A program made the translations under genes and the position numbers. Shown here piece by piece: positions 21,069-29,035 of a stretch of DNA of 64,000 bases. The first letter of the stretch is position 1, and each line of letters begins with the position of its first letter. The notes under the pieces were generated by a model. The model saw only the letters and a list, made by a program, of their open reading frames with translations, was not told the DNA's origin and made no database searches. The DNA is from RYN-428 sp035551995 (GTDB lineage Bacteria > Planctomycetota > Phycisphaerae > Tepidisphaerales > Tepidisphaeraceae). The stretch is taken from the NCBI GenBank assembly GCA_035551995.1, contig DASZME010000097.1, positions 6,462 through 70,461 of the forward strand, given 5' to 3'.

Positions 21069-22550
21069 ATGTCAACCCCGCTGATCGAGATCGTGGACCG
21101 CCTGCCCGCCAGCACCATCGTTCTGGTCGGTGATTTAATGATGGATCGATACCTTTACGGCAACGCCGAGCGGCTTTCGCCGGAGGCGCCGGTGCCGGTG
21201 TTGCACTATCGGCGGGAGGAATTGCGCCTCGGCGGAGCGGGCGGCGTCGCGGCCAACCTCGCGGCGCTGGGCGCCAAGGTGGACGTGGTCGGCGTAATCG
21301 GGGCGGACGAAACCGGAAAGTCGCTGGCCAAACATCTCACCGATTGCGGCGCGTCGGCGCATCGCCTGGTCGAAGACGCCGATCGGCCGACCACGTGCAA
21401 AGTGCGATTGGTGGGCTTGGCGCAACACCGCCATCCGCAGCAGATGATGCGGCTGGATTTTGAAGAGCAGTCGCCGTTGAAAGCGGAAATCTGCGAGCGA
21501 ATCGTGGAGCGCGTCGCGCAAGCCCTCGAAGGGGCGGCGATGCTTTGTATCGAAGATTATAATAAAGGATTGCTCGGCGGCGACGTGTGCCGACGGCTGA
21601 TCGGGTTGGCGCGCGAACGCGGCGTGCCGGTGCTCATCGATCCGGCGAATATCTCGGACTACTCGAAATATGCCGGCGCCACGGCGCTTAAGCTCAATCG
21701 CACGGAAACGGAAAAAGCGACCGGATTGCCGGCGATGGAGGAGTCGCAATATTCGGCGGCCGCGGAATGGCTTTTAAATAAGCTCGGGCTCGAGGCGGCG
21801 ATCGTGACGCTCGACAAAAACGGCGCGTTTCTCGCGACGCGCGACGGCGAAAGAAGATGGCTCAAGACGCGACAACGCCAGGTGTACGACGTCACCGGCG
21901 CCGGAGACATGGTGCTGGCGATGTTGGCGGTGGCGCGGACGGCGGGGGCGACGTGGGAACAATCCGTTGCCCTGGCGAACGTGGCGGGCGGGTTGGAGGT
22001 CGAGCGGTTTGGCTCGGTCCCGATTAAGCCGCGCGAGATCATCGACGAACTGCTCAGCGAGGCGCACGAACATCAGGGGAAAGAGCGGACACTGGAACAA
22101 CTCGCCCGCGAATTGCAGTTTCATCGATCGACGGGAAAGAAAATCGTTTTTACCAACGGCTGCTTCGATCTAATTCACCTTGGGCATGTCAAATATTTTC
22201 AGTTCGCCAAGCGGCAAGGGGATTTGCTCGTGGTCGGCGTGAACACCGATGCGAGCATCAGCCGCCTCAAGGGACCCAAACGGCCGATCATCGGAGAGCA
22301 CGATCGGCTTGGCGTTTTGGAGGAGCTCGAGAGCATCGACTATCTCGTGCGCTTCGACGACGACACGCCGCTTCGGCTGATCGAGGCGATCAGGCCCGAC
22401 GTACTTGTGAAAGGCGCCGACTATAAAAAAGAGCAGGTTGTGGGATGGGACGTGGTGGAGTCGATCGGCGGCAAGGTGGCCCTGGCGCCGCTCATCGACG
22501 GCCGGAGCACGTCATCGGTCATCCAGCGCATCATCGAGACCAATTCGTAA
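21069..22550 (+). CDS. hldE: Bifunctional heptose-7-phosphate kinase / heptose-1-phosphate adenylyltransferase
   Basis: A two-domain enzyme of ADP-heptose synthesis for lipopolysaccharide inner core. Residues 1-325 are a PfkB-type sugar kinase: GDLMMDRYLYG, the RLSPEAPVPVL segment, and the catalytic DVTGAGDMVLAML with its general-base Asp near residue 280. Residues about 350-493 are a cytidylyltransferase-like domain with FTNGCFDLIHLGHVKYF, containing the HxGH nucleotide site near residue 370, and a final ISxTxxI-like TSSVIQRI. The predicted 493 residues fit HldE. ATG at 21069 (MSTPLIEIV) was preferred to an upstream ATG at 21024, which only adds 15 unlike residues. Presence of hldE implies an LPS-bearing outer membrane. 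Confidence 0.94.
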   Translation: MSTPLIEIVDRLPASTIVLVGDLMMDRYLYGNAERLSPEAPVPVLHYRREELRLGGAGGVAANLAALGAKVDVVGVIGADETGKSLAKHLTDCGASAHRLVEDADRPTTCKVRLVGLAQHRHPQQMMRLDFEEQSPLKAEICERIVERVAQALEGAAMLCIEDYNKGLLGGDVCRRLIGLARERGVPVLIDPANISDYSKYAGATALKLNRTETEKATGLPAMEESQYSAAAEWLLNKLGLEAAIVTLDKNGAFLATRDGERRWLKTRQRQVYDVTGAGDMVLAMLAVARTAGATWEQSVALANVAGGLEVERFGSVPIKPREIIDELLSEAHEHQGKERTLEQLARELQFHRSTGKKIVFTNGCFDLIHLGHVKYFQFAKRQGDLLVVGVNTDASISRLKGPKRPIIGEHDRLGVLEELESIDYLVRFDDDTPLRLIEAIRPDVLVKGADYKKEQVVGWDVVESIGGKVALAPLIDGRSTSSVIQRIIETNS

Positions 22551-22575
22551 ACGCGGTCTCGTTGGCGCAGTGGTT

Positions 22576-23100
22576 CTAATGCGGCGAAGGCGCGTTGTCT
22601 TCGACCGTCACCGGCGCCGGAGGCGTTGGAGACCCGTCAGGACAGTGTGGCGTCATCACCTTCTGAAATGCGGCATATTCTTGCGGCGTTCCGTTGAGAA
22701 CATAAGCCCACTTCTCGTCGGCCGGGCGCTTGATCTTAATCCCCCTGACCTGCAACTGCGCTTCCAGCGGTGGAACTCCCTGGCGGATTTGGCCTTCAAT
22801 GGCTTCTTTGGTGGAGATGTCAAACATCTCGAGGCGCTGAACGAACGGCTTGCCGTCGGCACATTTATAGAGATAGGCGCGAACAGCCTGTTTCCCGTTG
22901 TGATCGTACGGCGGAACATTCTTGGCGTCGTCGATATACCAGGTCTTTCCGTCGTCGTCGGAGTAATAGGAACGACTCGACAACTTCGGCACATGCGAAC
23001 CTTTGGGCATCAGCAAGAAACCGAGCGCGCATCCGATCACGACGACCGCCACGATCAATGTCGCCACCGGTTTTTCATTAATTGTTTCTCGAATTCCCAC
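22576..23100 (-). CDS. Hypothetical protein with single N-terminal membrane anchor
   Basis: A 174-residue protein with a transmembrane segment at about residues 12-30 (ATLIVAVVVIGCALGFLLM) and an exported domain carrying YYSDDDGKTWYIDDAKNVPP. I associate this type of protein, anchored with an SDDDGKTW motif, with Phycisphaerae-like planctomycetes, but no function is known to me. The C-terminal 20 residues are Pro-rich. It is convergent with hldE (26 bp between stops) and divergent from the membrane-stress cluster. Confidence 0.68.
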   Translation of the reverse strand: MGIRETINEKPVATLIVAVVVIGCALGFLLMPKGSHVPKLSSRSYYSDDDGKTWYIDDAKNVPPYDHNGKQAVRAYLYKCADGKPFVQRLEMFDISTKEAIEGQIRQGVPPLEAQLQVRGIKIKRPADEKWAYVLNGTPQEYAAFQKVMTPHCPDGSPTPPAPVTVEDNAPSPH

Positions 23101-23274
23101 AAATTTTTCCTTCTGGTGTGCGGTTCGCTCACGCCAATCTTGATTGATCGTTCAAAAGGTTCGTCGCTGCCGCGTGGATGGTAAGGGGGCCGGAAGGGCG
23201 TGACAAGATGCGCGCGTTTGGGTTTTTTGGCGCTGCACGAATCGGCGAACGGCTTTATAAATCAAAGTAGTGAA

Positions 23275-23302
23275 CGGTCGCGACAAACGTTTGTCGCGGC
23301 CG
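23275..23302. promoter_or_regulatory. Perfect 20-nt palindrome upstream of the membrane-stress cluster
   Basis: CGCGACAAACGTTTGTCGCG (23279-23298) is its own reverse complement; allowing one mismatch it extends to 28 nt (23275-23302). It sits 32 nt before the start codon of the DUF883-like gene and just downstream of an AT-rich TTTATAAAT. Its place suits an operator for a dimeric regulator or a hairpin in the 5' leader. No T-run follows, so a terminator is less likely. Confidence 0.6.
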
Positions 23303-23333
23303 ATTGAAAGTAGTAATCGAAAGGAGTTCTATC

Positions 23334-23624
23334 ATGTCTCGCATGGACACCGGAAACTCGCAGAACGCGGCGGCGGGAGTGAGCGACACCGCTCAGCAAG
23401 TCGGCCAGAATCTTCGTGACCTCGGTTCGCAGGTTCGCGACGCGGCCAAGGAAAAGTACGACCAGTACACCGACCAGGCCCGCGCTTACGTCGATCAAGG
23501 GCGCGAAGCCGCCCAGGAATGGGAGCATACGCTCGAATCCTACATGCAGGAAAAACCGCTTCAGGCGCTGGCGATCGCCGCGGGGGTAGGGCTGCTTTTG
23601 GGTCTGCTCTGGAAACGAAGCTGA
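23334..23624 (+). CDS. DUF883/ElaB/YqjD-like membrane-anchored protein
   Basis: A 96-residue protein. The first 70 residues are helical and heptad-like (VGQNLRDLGSQVRDAAKEKY, then EYTDQARAYVDQGREAAQ-type segment), followed by a C-terminal hydrophobic helix (PLQALAIAAGVGLLLGLLW) and a short basic tail. This is the layout of the ElaB/YqjD/DUF883 family, tail-anchored inner-membrane proteins; E. coli members bind ribosomes in stationary phase. ATG 23334 has a good ribosome site (AAGGAG, 23320-23325), so it is preferred to 23304. First gene of a probable stress cluster with the next two. Confidence 0.8.
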   Translation: MSRMDTGNSQNAAAGVSDTAQQVGQNLRDLGSQVRDAAKEKYDQYTDQARAYVDQGREAAQEWEHTLESYMQEKPLQALAIAAGVGLLLGLLWKRS

Positions 23625-23788
23625 GCCGCCGTTTTGTTCAGCACGCGATTTTGGCCACGGATTCTTCCCGGATCGTCGCGGGATAAAAGCGGATACGGTT
23701 TTCGTTTTCATCCCCGACGATGCGGGAGATTTTGTCCGGAGATTCGTTAACGGCGTTGTGGGTGCGCTGCTTCCAAAAGGATACTGCC

Positions 23789-24298
23789 GTGAAAACTGAA
23801 AGCCCGACCGAACCGTCATCGCGCTCGGATTCACAGAAAGCAACGCGAGACGCCGACGCGGATTCTCGCAAATCGCGCACCGATGCGTTTCATGACGCGG
23901 CAGTGCGCTTTCGCGAGATTCGCGAATACGTGGCCTATTACATCGCGATTAAGACCGACGAAGTTAAATTAGCCGTCCGCAATGTCGTGTTGTATACGGC
24001 GCTAGGAGTGGTCGCTTTGCTGGCGACGGGGGCGGCGGTCGTGGCGGCGGTGGTGCTGCTGCTCGTGGGGTTGGCCGGCGGTATCGGAAATGCGCTGGGC
24101 GGGATGCAATGGCTGGGCGATGTCATTGTCGGCGTCGGCGTGGTTGTGGTGATCGTCGTCGTCGCGATGATGGCGATGCGGAGTCTTACGAAGGCTTCGC
24201 ACAAACTGACGGTTGAAAAGTATGAAGCCCGGAAGCGCGAGCAGAGACACGAGTTCGGCCACAACGTCAGGCAACCCGCGGGAGAATCCAATGAATGA
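23789..24298 (+). CDS. YqjE-like / phage holin superfamily III membrane protein
   Basis: About 169 residues. A charged N-terminal region (residues 1-55) precedes two strongly hydrophobic helices (about 70-100 and 110-133) rich in Val, Ala and Gly, then a basic tail. This is the pattern of the YqjE/Holin_X (Phage_holin_3_6) family, often found beside DUF883/YqjD genes; the holin name is historical. GTG at 23789 is chosen because an AAAAGGA ribosome site lies 8 nt before it; the frame also extends upstream to 23720 without support. Its last 8 nt overlap the next gene, so the two are coupled. Confidence 0.75.
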   Translation: MKTESPTEPSSRSDSQKATRDADADSRKSRTDAFHDAAVRFREIREYVAYYIAIKTDEVKLAVRNVVLYTALGVVALLATGAAVVAAVVLLLVGLAGGIGNALGGMQWLGDVIVGVGVVVVIVVVAMMAMRSLTKASHKLTVEKYEARKREQRHEFGHNVRQPAGESNE

Positions 24299-24794
24299 TC
24301 AGGGTGACACAAAGGCGCCTTCATCGGCGGGCGATCCCTCGGCGATGATGAGCGAATCGGATTACCTGCAACAGCAGGCCCAAGCCGCTAAAGCCGCCAT
24401 TGCCGAAGCGTTTGGTGAACTCAAGGGCGATCTTGCGCGCGGCGTCGATCCGCGGGAATGGATGCAGACGCATCCCTGGATCACCCTCGCGTCGGCCGCG
24501 GTCGCTGGTTTCGCGGCGGCGGCGGCGACTATTCCTTCCAAGGAAGAGCAGGCGCTTAAAAAGTTGGCGGCGATCGAAAAGGCGATTCACGGCCGCCACG
24601 GGGATCCGTCCAATGGTCATTCCGGCGACGGCGACAAGAAGAAAGAGCCGGGCGGCATGATGGCGATGGTTCTGCGCGAGGTCATCGGGGCGGTAAAGCC
24701 GGCGGTGATCGCGGTGTTGAGCGCTCACCTGAACCCGCAAGGCTCTCCGCCGCCGCAGACCGATCCCGCCCCATCTTCCGAACAGGACGCATGA
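24291..24794 (+). CDS. Hypothetical third member of the membrane-stress cluster
   Basis: A 167-residue protein. Residues 1-45 contain a helical QQQAQAAKAAIAEAFGELKG segment, residues about 65-85 are hydrophobic (ITLASAAVAGFAAAAATIP), and a second weakly hydrophobic region is near 125-142 (REVIGAVKPAVIAVLSAHL). The layout recalls YqjK-like or DUF3618-like proteins that accompany YqjD/YqjE, but I cannot assign it to a named family. It overlaps the end of the YqjE-like gene by 8 nt (ATG at 24291), indicating translational coupling and a shared role at the inner membrane. Confidence 0.7.
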   Translation: MNDQGDTKAPSSAGDPSAMMSESDYLQQQAQAAKAAIAEAFGELKGDLARGVDPREWMQTHPWITLASAAVAGFAAAAATIPSKEEQALKKLAAIEKAIHGRHGDPSNGHSGDGDKKKEPGGMMAMVLREVIGAVKPAVIAVLSAHLNPQGSPPPQTDPAPSSEQDA

Positions 24795-24995
24795 ATCGCC
24801 CCACTTCGCGGGAAGTCTTCTCCTAATTTGTCGCTTTCGGATTTTTTCGTTGGCGATATGGACGGGTGGCTGTAATCTAGGGCTAATACCGTGCGGAAAG
24901 ACGCGATTGTTTGCGGATCGCCGCCCGGCAAGCCATTCCACCCACCCCAACCGCTTCAAACCGGCCGGCGGTGCGTCTGCTAAGAGGGCGAGATT

Positions 24996-25217
24996 ATGCA
25001 ACTCCCGACGCGTCCCATCGCACGGTCTATTTTCGCGTTTTCCATCGGCGTTATCGCCATGAGCCCGATTGCGGGCCGCCCTGCTCTTTCGCCGCCGCCC
25101 GGCGCCAATCCCGCCGACTCACAAGCTACCTATCGGCCAGAAGTGCGCCTTCGTAAACTTCATTTAGTGCGCCCTGACCTGATTCCATACCCGATCGCTT
25201 ACGAAGTCTATTGCTGA
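24996..25217 (+). CDS. Small secreted or anchored hypothetical protein
   Basis: A 73-residue frame with a signal-like N-terminus (IARSIFAFSIGVIAMSP) and a tail RLRKLHLVRPDLIPYPIAY that ends in a single Cys before the stop. The ribosome site GAGGGCG lies 7-12 nt before the ATG at 24996. The final segment looks constrained (RPDLIPYPI), which supports a real gene. No known family was recognised. Confidence 0.5.
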   Translation: MQLPTRPIARSIFAFSIGVIAMSPIAGRPALSPPPGANPADSQATYRPEVRLRKLHLVRPDLIPYPIAYEVYC

Positions 25218-25280
25218 TCAAGGTTTGATCGCTCATGCTTTAACATCCAATTCGTTGTTCCCAAAGGCAAGTTCAAAGTA

Positions 25281-25817
25281 TTGCAACGCACTTTTCCTCC
25301 CATCGGCGAAAACCCTTCGCGAAACCCATCGCGAGCCACGGCCAAGCCACTGGGTTTGATGGCATGGATTATTGTTTACAAGGCGGTCAAAGTGGTGCTC
25401 GCGACGGCGGGCGGGGTGGCCGCGATTCGCCTGGGGCGACATGATCTTGTCGCGATGGCGCAGCGGTGGCTTCCGCACGCCGGGGTCGATCCGGACGGGC
25501 TGCTTGGAACGCGAGTGCTGGCTAAAATTGCCGGGATCAACGCGCAGAGCCTCCAGTGGACTGGCTGCGTATTGTTTGTTTATGCCGTTCTGTATGCTAT
25601 CGAGGCGATCGGCCTTTATCGGGAGAAGCTCTGGGCGGAATGGTTCACGACAATCCAAACGGCGCTGCTTATTCCGCTTGAAATTTATGCCATCGCCCGA
25701 CGTCCGGGGCCGCTGAAATTCGGGGCTCTACTCTTAAGCGGCCTCACGGTAACCTATCTCTTGTGGCGGATCCATCGCGATCGAAAACAAACCGACTGCG
25801 CGCGAAGGTCTCCGTGA
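25281..25817 (+). CDS. DUF2127 family membrane protein
   Basis: A 178-codon frame matching DUF2127 membrane proteins: GLMAWIIVYKAVKVVLATAG at the first helix, AGINAQSLQWTGCVLFVYAV, then AIEAIGLYREKLWAEWFTTI with the conserved G-L-x-x-x-K-x-W-A-E-W motif, and LLIPLEIYAIARRPGPLKF with a conserved P-x-E-I-Y. Four transmembrane helices are expected. Function unknown. The start is unsure: TTG at 25281 gives 26 extra hydrophilic residues; an ATG at 25359 would begin just at the first helix. The following gene lies 21 nt downstream. Confidence 0.8.
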   Translation: MQRTFPPIGENPSRNPSRATAKPLGLMAWIIVYKAVKVVLATAGGVAAIRLGRHDLVAMAQRWLPHAGVDPDGLLGTRVLAKIAGINAQSLQWTGCVLFVYAVLYAIEAIGLYREKLWAEWFTTIQTALLIPLEIYAIARRPGPLKFGALLLSGLTVTYLLWRIHRDRKQTDCARRSP

Positions 25818-25838
25818 ACGGCGACGCAACATCAGTGT

Positions 25839-26183
25839 ATGGCACAGTTGGGAACGGGAGCCGTCGCTTGGGCCGATTTGAACGGCTCGCTCAGGGCTGT
25901 GATGGAAACCGATGAGATCAGCGCGATTTTGGACGCCGCTCGACATGCCTGCGCCGAAGCGAGAGAAATCGCTCGCGCGGCAACCGTGGAGTCCGGCGAC
26001 GGCGCGCGCCATGCGGCCGTACTGGCACGCCTCATCGAATTGACTGAATGGCTTCTCGACGAGCGAGAAGCTTTCGCGGGACGATTGCGTCGTTCATCGA
26101 CGCCGCGACCCGCGTCGCCGGTTGGGCAACGGGTTCTCCCGCCGCAGGACGTATCGGCGTCAGCGCCCGATTCTACGCCCTGA
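25839..26183 (+). CDS. Hypothetical protein
   Basis: A 114-residue frame starting 21 nt after the DUF2127 stop, likely in the same transcript. Residues 22-80 are helical and acidic (EISAILDAARHACAEAREIA, then AVLARLIELTEWLLDEREAF), while the tail is rich in Ser, Pro and Arg. No family was recognised. Its last 11 bases overlap the 3' end of the convergent cold-shock gene. Support is codon-like composition and the helical pattern only. Confidence 0.4.
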   Translation: MAQLGTGAVAWADLNGSLRAVMETDEISAILDAARHACAEAREIARAATVESGDGARHAAVLARLIELTEWLLDEREAFAGRLRRSSTPRPASPVGQRVLPPQDVSASAPDSTP

Positions 26184-26391
26184 TCGCGGCGGCGGTGCGT
26201 CGAACGTGGATCGCCGAGTACCCTTTCTCGCTCTGCACCAATTCGTATTCCACGGCTTCTCCATCCTTCAGCGATCGAAAACCATCGCCGGTGATGCTGC
26301 TGAAATGAACAAAAACATCCTGGCCTTGCGGACCGAGAATAAAGCCAAACCCCTTCTTCGAGTCAAACCATTTGACTTGACCATTATCCAT
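26173..26391 (-). CDS. Cold-shock domain protein (CspA family)
   Basis: A 72-residue single OB-fold protein with RNP1 (KGFGFI) and RNP2-like (VFVHFSSI) nucleic-acid binding motifs, beginning MDNGQVKWFDSKKGFGFI. Binds single-stranded RNA or DNA; cold-shock proteins act as RNA chaperones. The frame runs upstream to 26643, but ATG 26391 has an ideal AGGAGG ribosome site 6 nt before it and places the domain at the N-terminus. The upstream region contains a palindromic repeat rather than coding sequence. Confidence 0.93.
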   Translation of the reverse strand: MDNGQVKWFDSKKGFGFILGPQGQDVFVHFSSITGDGFRSLKDGEAVEYELVQSEKGYSAIHVRRTAAAIRA

Positions 26392-26920
26392 GGAAATCCT
26401 CCTGAGTTGACAGACATGCAGACGGCGGACGCAGGCGATCGCCGAAAAAAATGAGATGCGACACGCTGGTCGTGATCTTGAATTACCCCGTAGCACAGCC
26501 GTCTCGGCTGTGTCTTTCACCGCCGAAACAGAGGCAAAAGTCCTGTGCTGCACCTCATTCAGAGGCCTCTTGCTCCCTGAGCCCGCTCCACTATAACGAA
26601 AGCTTCCGCAAGATTCCAGAATATTCGAGCAAATTATGAACACTGACGCATGATCCCGTTAATTCTGCATCAGGACCGATTTAACCCTGGCGAGCTGTGC
26701 TGTTTGGTCCGGAAATATGAGTTGCCTTTCAAGACAACTTGGGGGATATTAAGTCATGATTCAATTGGGGTTTGACGCGAGGACGACCTGATGCAGGACG
26801 TTCAAGACGATGGATTGTTCTCGATTTCCTCGGTCTACCTCGCGGCGAATGTGACGATATATCACTATTAGAGATCGGCGAGGTCAAAGCCGAGGGCAGC
26901 GTTTAGATCGTCGGGCAGAA
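26392..26920. other. Intergenic region without a supported gene
   Basis: This 529-bp region holds the cold-shock gene's upstream sequence and a palindromic repeat (26489-26513). A 26-codon frame starting ATG at 26791 is too short to support. Composition after 26640 is more AT-rich than the flanks. It must hold the promoters for the cold-shock gene (minus) and the exopolysaccharide locus (plus), but no clear -35/-10 pair was found. Confidence 0.4.
26489..26513. repeat. Dispersed palindromic repeat, family B, copy 1
   Basis: CGTAGCACAGCCGTCTCGGC with the following TGTGT forms a hairpin (ACAGCCG / CGGCTGT). The reverse complement occurs at 48631-48655 with 22 of 25 identical positions. Confidence 0.65.
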
Positions 26921-29023
26921 TTGGAATGTATGTATTTACGTTATCAGGAACCATCATGGGAGTCCGGCGACGTGGTCGACGCCTCGCCGCGTCGCGGTCG
27001 GGGGATACTCGCCGGCGCGTCTTCCAAAGAGCAGGCCGGCGACGCCGCGCGCCCCGTCAACACAATGCCGATCGTGGAATTGCACGGCATCCGACTCCAC
27101 GCCATCACCGAGCGCACCTGTATTTCCCATCTCTTGGACGAATTGGACGCCGGCCGGGGCGGCGTGCTGGTTACGCCCAATCTCGATCATGTTCGGCGAT
27201 ATGTTTCGGACGTGAATTTCCGGGTGTTGGTGGCTGAGGCCGATTTAATCGTGGCTGACGGGATGCCCCTGGTGTGGGCGAGCCGTCTGCAGGGAACGCC
27301 GTTGCCCGAGCGCGTGGCGGGGTCAAATCTAATATCGACGTTGTCGGCCTCCGCCGCCGACCGTGGCCGATCGCTCTATTTTCTGGGCGGCGCTCCAAAA
27401 ACCGCGCAAGGCGCAGCGGCGGTCCTGCTGGCTCGCCATCCGCATCTCAAAATCGCCGGCTGGTACACGCCGGCGATGGGCTTCGAGAACAACCCGCGGG
27501 AAATGGCGGCGATGATCGCCGATCTGTCGGTCGCCAAACCTGACATTGTTTATGTCGCCCTCGGGTCGCCCAAGCAAGAACGGCTGATCGCCCGCCTGAA
27601 AAAGATTCTGCCCGGTTCGTGGTGGCTGGGCGTCGGCAACAGTTTTAGTTTTCTGTGCGGCGACGTGAAGCGAGCGCCTCTCTGGATGCAGAGATCCGGG
27701 CTGGAATGGGTGCATCGCCTCGGCCAGGAGCCGGGCCGGCTGTTTAAGCGATACATCGCGTCCGGAATCCCGTTCGCCGTGACCATGTTGGGGCGAAGCG
27801 CGATGCGCGGCATACCGAATCGTCTCGATGCCCGCCGATCGCGTTGGATGGCGGCGACGCAGGCGCTTGCGCTGGCGTCGGCGCCCGCGCGCGTCATTGC
27901 GCCCGCTGCCGAAATAGCCGAGCCGAGCAATCCCGCCAATTCGGCGAGCGCGGCGGCGCTGAACGTCGAGATTCCCCCGCCGCCGCGCGATTCATCGCCG
28001 CGGATTGATTGGCCCGCCACCGGTCTTGAGCCGGAAAGACCCGACGACGCAACGCCCTTTTCACGCCTGCGCGCGATTGTTTTGCTCGGCGGATCGGTTC
28101 GCGTCAATGCGCTGTCGACCGCGACCGGTCGCTCGGTCCTCGATCTGCCGCTTGACGAAGGCGGATCGATCTTGAATTTCTGGCTCGGTCAGGCGGCGGA
28201 AGTTGCCCGAATGGCCGGGCTGGATCAACTGCCTGTCCGCGTCATGGTCGATCAGAGCTCCCCGGAACCGAGGTCGGCCGGCGCCCAGCACATCGGCGCC
28301 TATCGCGTCGAACGCGACCTGTCGGAATATCGCGGAACCGGCGGAGTCCTGTGCGACATCTGCAACAGCTACCAGGACGACGACCTGATCCTCGTCGTCA
28401 ACGGCGCCCAGGTCCTGCTCGATCCCCTCACCCTTGTCCTGACGACGCTGTCGCGCAAACGCGGCGACGTCGCCGTCATCAGCCATGACGACGGCACCCC
28501 CAGCGGGATCATGCTCGTCACCTGCAAAACGCTTCGGCTGCTGCCGAGGCAGGGGTTTGTGGATATGAAAGAGCAAGGGTTGCCGCTGATCGCCGGAAAA
28601 TTCGACGTGCGTGTCGTCAAACGCCGCCGACCGACCGGATTGCCGATCCGTTCGCTCGAGGGGTACATCCAGGCCCTGCATTACTACCATCGAAGGCGCT
28701 CCGGCAAGCCCGCCATCACCGATCCCCTGGCCGAGGATTGGACGCCGGTCTTCTCGCTGGTTGAACCGGGCGCGACGGTGGACGCGTCGGCGCGCGTCCA
28801 TGACTCCATCGTTTTAGCCGGGGGATGCGTAGAACCCGGCGCCGTTCTGGTACGTTCAGTGATATGCTCGGGCGCGGTTGTCCGTCGCGATCGCACCGCG
28901 GTGGATCAGCTGATCACGCTGAACGCCGGCTCGCGCGTCGGCGCCAGGGGCGGGCGCCGGGCAGTCGCCGCCGCTCAACTTCGCGATGGCGAAAAGAAAG
29001 ATGCGCCGGCGAGGACCGGTTAG
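26921..29023 (+). CDS. WecG/TagA/CpsF glycosyltransferase fused to a nucleotidyltransferase-like/beta-helix module
   Basis: A 700-residue fusion. Residues about 45-290 are a GT26 glycosyltransferase: TPNLDHVRRYV, ADLIVADGMPLVWASRL, FLGGAPKTAQGAA, PDIVYVALGSPKQERLI and GVGNSFSFLCGDVKRAP, with the R-x-G-L-E-W motif after it; the family adds N-acetyl-mannosamine-like sugars to lipid-linked acceptors. A Pro/Ala-rich linker covers 300-370. Residues about 380-660 resemble an NDP-sugar nucleotidyltransferase with a C-terminal left-handed helix (VEPGATVDASARVHDSIVLA), but the usual GGxGTRL loop is replaced by LLGGSVRVNAL, so catalytic ability is doubtful. An internal start at MPIVELHGI (27064) is possible. 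First gene of an exosortase-linked exopolysaccharide locus. Confidence 0.83.
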   Translation: MECMYLRYQEPSWESGDVVDASPRRGRGILAGASSKEQAGDAARPVNTMPIVELHGIRLHAITERTCISHLLDELDAGRGGVLVTPNLDHVRRYVSDVNFRVLVAEADLIVADGMPLVWASRLQGTPLPERVAGSNLISTLSASAADRGRSLYFLGGAPKTAQGAAAVLLARHPHLKIAGWYTPAMGFENNPREMAAMIADLSVAKPDIVYVALGSPKQERLIARLKKILPGSWWLGVGNSFSFLCGDVKRAPLWMQRSGLEWVHRLGQEPGRLFKRYIASGIPFAVTMLGRSAMRGIPNRLDARRSRWMAATQALALASAPARVIAPAAEIAEPSNPANSASAAALNVEIPPPPRDSSPRIDWPATGLEPERPDDATPFSRLRAIVLLGGSVRVNALSTATGRSVLDLPLDEGGSILNFWLGQAAEVARMAGLDQLPVRVMVDQSSPEPRSAGAQHIGAYRVERDLSEYRGTGGVLCDICNSYQDDDLILVVNGAQVLLDPLTLVLTTLSRKRGDVAVISHDDGTPSGIMLVTCKTLRLLPRQGFVDMKEQGLPLIAGKFDVRVVKRRRPTGLPIRSLEGYIQALHYYHRRRSGKPAITDPLAEDWTPVFSLVEPGATVDASARVHDSIVLAGGCVEPGAVLVRSVICSGAVVRRDRTAVDQLITLNAGSRVGARGGRRAVAAAQLRDGEKKDAPARTG

Positions 29024-29035
29024 TCCGTATCGATT

